Shown here piece by piece: positions 4,743 to 5,363 of a stretch of 5,363 nt of DNA. Every line of letters starts with the position of its first letter. Position 1 is the first letter of the stretch. Made by a program: the position numbers and the translations under genes. The notes under the pieces are model-generated. The model saw only the letters and a program-made list of their open reading frames with translations, was not told the origin of the DNA and ran no database searches. This DNA comes from JAAXKN01 sp050259615 (GTDB taxonomy: Bacteria; Bacteroidota; Ignavibacteria; Ignavibacteriales; SURF-24): NCBI GenBank assembly GCA_050259615.1, contig JBLNAZ010000208.1:1-5363 (forward strand), in the 5' to 3' direction.

Positions 4743-5363
4743 ATTAAAGTAATAAGCACTGTAAAAGAAATGCAGGATTTTTCCCTTCAGAAGAGGAAAG
4801 AGGGGAAAAGGGTCGGCTTTGTTCCTACGATGGGGTTTCTGCATGAAGGACATCTGTCGCTTGTAAAGAAAGCCAAGGAATCGGCCGATACGGTGGTTGT
4901 CTCCATTTTTGTTAATCCCGCACAGTTTGCTCCAAACGAGGATTTTACTAAATACCCCAGGGATGAAGAAAAGGATAAAAAGTTACTTCAAAATGAAGGT
5001 GTTGATTGCGTATTCATTCCTTCAGCTGAAGAGATGTATCCGAAAGAATTTCAGACCTATGTTGAGGTAACAGGTCTGACAAAAGGGCTTGAGGGTCAGT
5101 TGCGCCCGACACATTTTAAGGGTGTTACAACCGTAGTAACAATGCTTTTTAACTGCGTTATGCCGCATATGGCGGTTTTCGGGCAGAAGGACGCCCAGCA
5201 GGCCTCAGTTATTATGCGCATGGTAGAAGACCTCAAAATGAATATTAAAATTATTGTATCTCCCATTGTGCGTGAAAAAGACGGACTTGCTTTAAGCTCA
5301 AGGAATGTTTACCTCTCTGAAAGTGAAAGAAATGATGCCCTTGTGTTAAGCAGTTCCTTAAGA
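4743..5363 (+). CDS. panC: Pantothenate synthetase (pantoate--beta-alanine ligase), 3' end outside the window
   Basis: PanC makes pantothenate from pantoate and beta-alanine with ATP, a step toward coenzyme A. The frame is open to the window end, giving 207 of roughly 280 residues. Counting the ATT as residue 1, it shows PTMGFLHEGH (28-37), which holds the nucleotidyl-transferase HxGH signature. FVNPAQF (56-62), LRPTHFKGV (120-128), FGQKDAQQ (146-153) and the KMSKS-like VREKDGLALSSRN (176-188) follow. All expected active-site blocks before the cut are intact. The N-terminus KVISTVKEMQDFS aligns with the first strand and helix of other PanC proteins, so translation should begin near 4743. The codon there is ATT, with AGGAG six bases ahead. 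Alternatives are TTG at 4737 (touching the Shine-Dalgarno) and ATG at 4770 (which would remove the first beta strand). A sequencing error or mutation from ATG is also possible. Confidence 0.93.
   Translation, partial: MKVISTVKEMQDFSLQKRKEGKRVGFVPTMGFLHEGHLSLVKKAKESADTVVVSIFVNPAQFAPNEDFTKYPRDEEKDKKLLQNEGVDCVFIPSAEEMYPKEFQTYVEVTGLTKGLEGQLRPTHFKGVTTVVTMLFNCVMPHMAVFGQKDAQQASVIMRMVEDLKMNIKIIVSPIVREKDGLALSSRNVYLSESERNDALVLSSSLR

Noticed and set aside
4420..4853. Minus-strand frames of 103, 64 and 62 codons spanning the accD end and panC start
   Set aside because: They read through the accD hairpin and the conserved PanC N-terminus, have no family resemblance and are explained as shadows.

Overview
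The window looks like a piece of chromosome from a bacterium of the Bacteroidota/Chlorobi/Ignavibacteria group. The main pointer is a PorX-type protein: a receiver domain fused to a PglZ/alkaline-phosphatase-like domain, an architecture characteristic of that group and often found next to tsaE there. The visible AGGAG- and AGGTG-like ribosome binding sites and the GTG starts would suit an Ignavibacteria-like lineage better than typical Bacteroidetes, which often lack such sites; that placement is inference. Everything runs on the + strand, and nothing suggests a mobile element, CRISPR array or RNA gene.

Layout: (1) positions 1-102, the last 33 codons of an unidentified gene, with a hairpin overlapping its stop codon; (2) 103-299, a gap with no clear gene; (3) 300-1871, a porX-like response regulator/phosphodiesterase with complete catalytic residues, directly followed by (4) tsaE at 1872-2300 with a GTG start and no spacing; (5) a 155-base gap with a 7-bp inverted repeat just before (6) tsaB, 2456-3112; (7) an exported protein with two DUF1573 domains, overlapping or touching the end of tsaB; (8) accD, 3832-4671, the carboxyltransferase beta subunit of acetyl-CoA carboxylase; (9) an 11-bp hairpin at 4678-4708 and a perfect 9-bp tandem repeat at 4715-4732; (10) panC (pantothenate synthetase) from about 4743, cut off by the window end after 207 codons.

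Functionally, tsaE and tsaB encode two partners of the TsaB-TsaD-TsaE complex that makes the t6A37 modification on tRNAs reading ANN codons. accD and panC supply lipid and CoA metabolism (malonyl-CoA, pantothenate). The PorX-like protein is a candidate two-component output protein that cleaves a nucleotide signal instead of, or as well as, binding DNA. The tight spacing from porX to tsaE and from tsaB through accD suggests two transcription units or one long one with an internal regulatory point near 2301-2455.

The most unusual feature is the panC start. The family N-terminus and a well-spaced AGGAG both point to an ATT codon at 4743 as the initiation codon. The nearest alternatives are a TTG that abuts the Shine-Dalgarno sequence and an ATG nine codons inside the protein. 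Apart from this, the window is a housekeeping region with good matches to known families, and I do not see a wholly new system.
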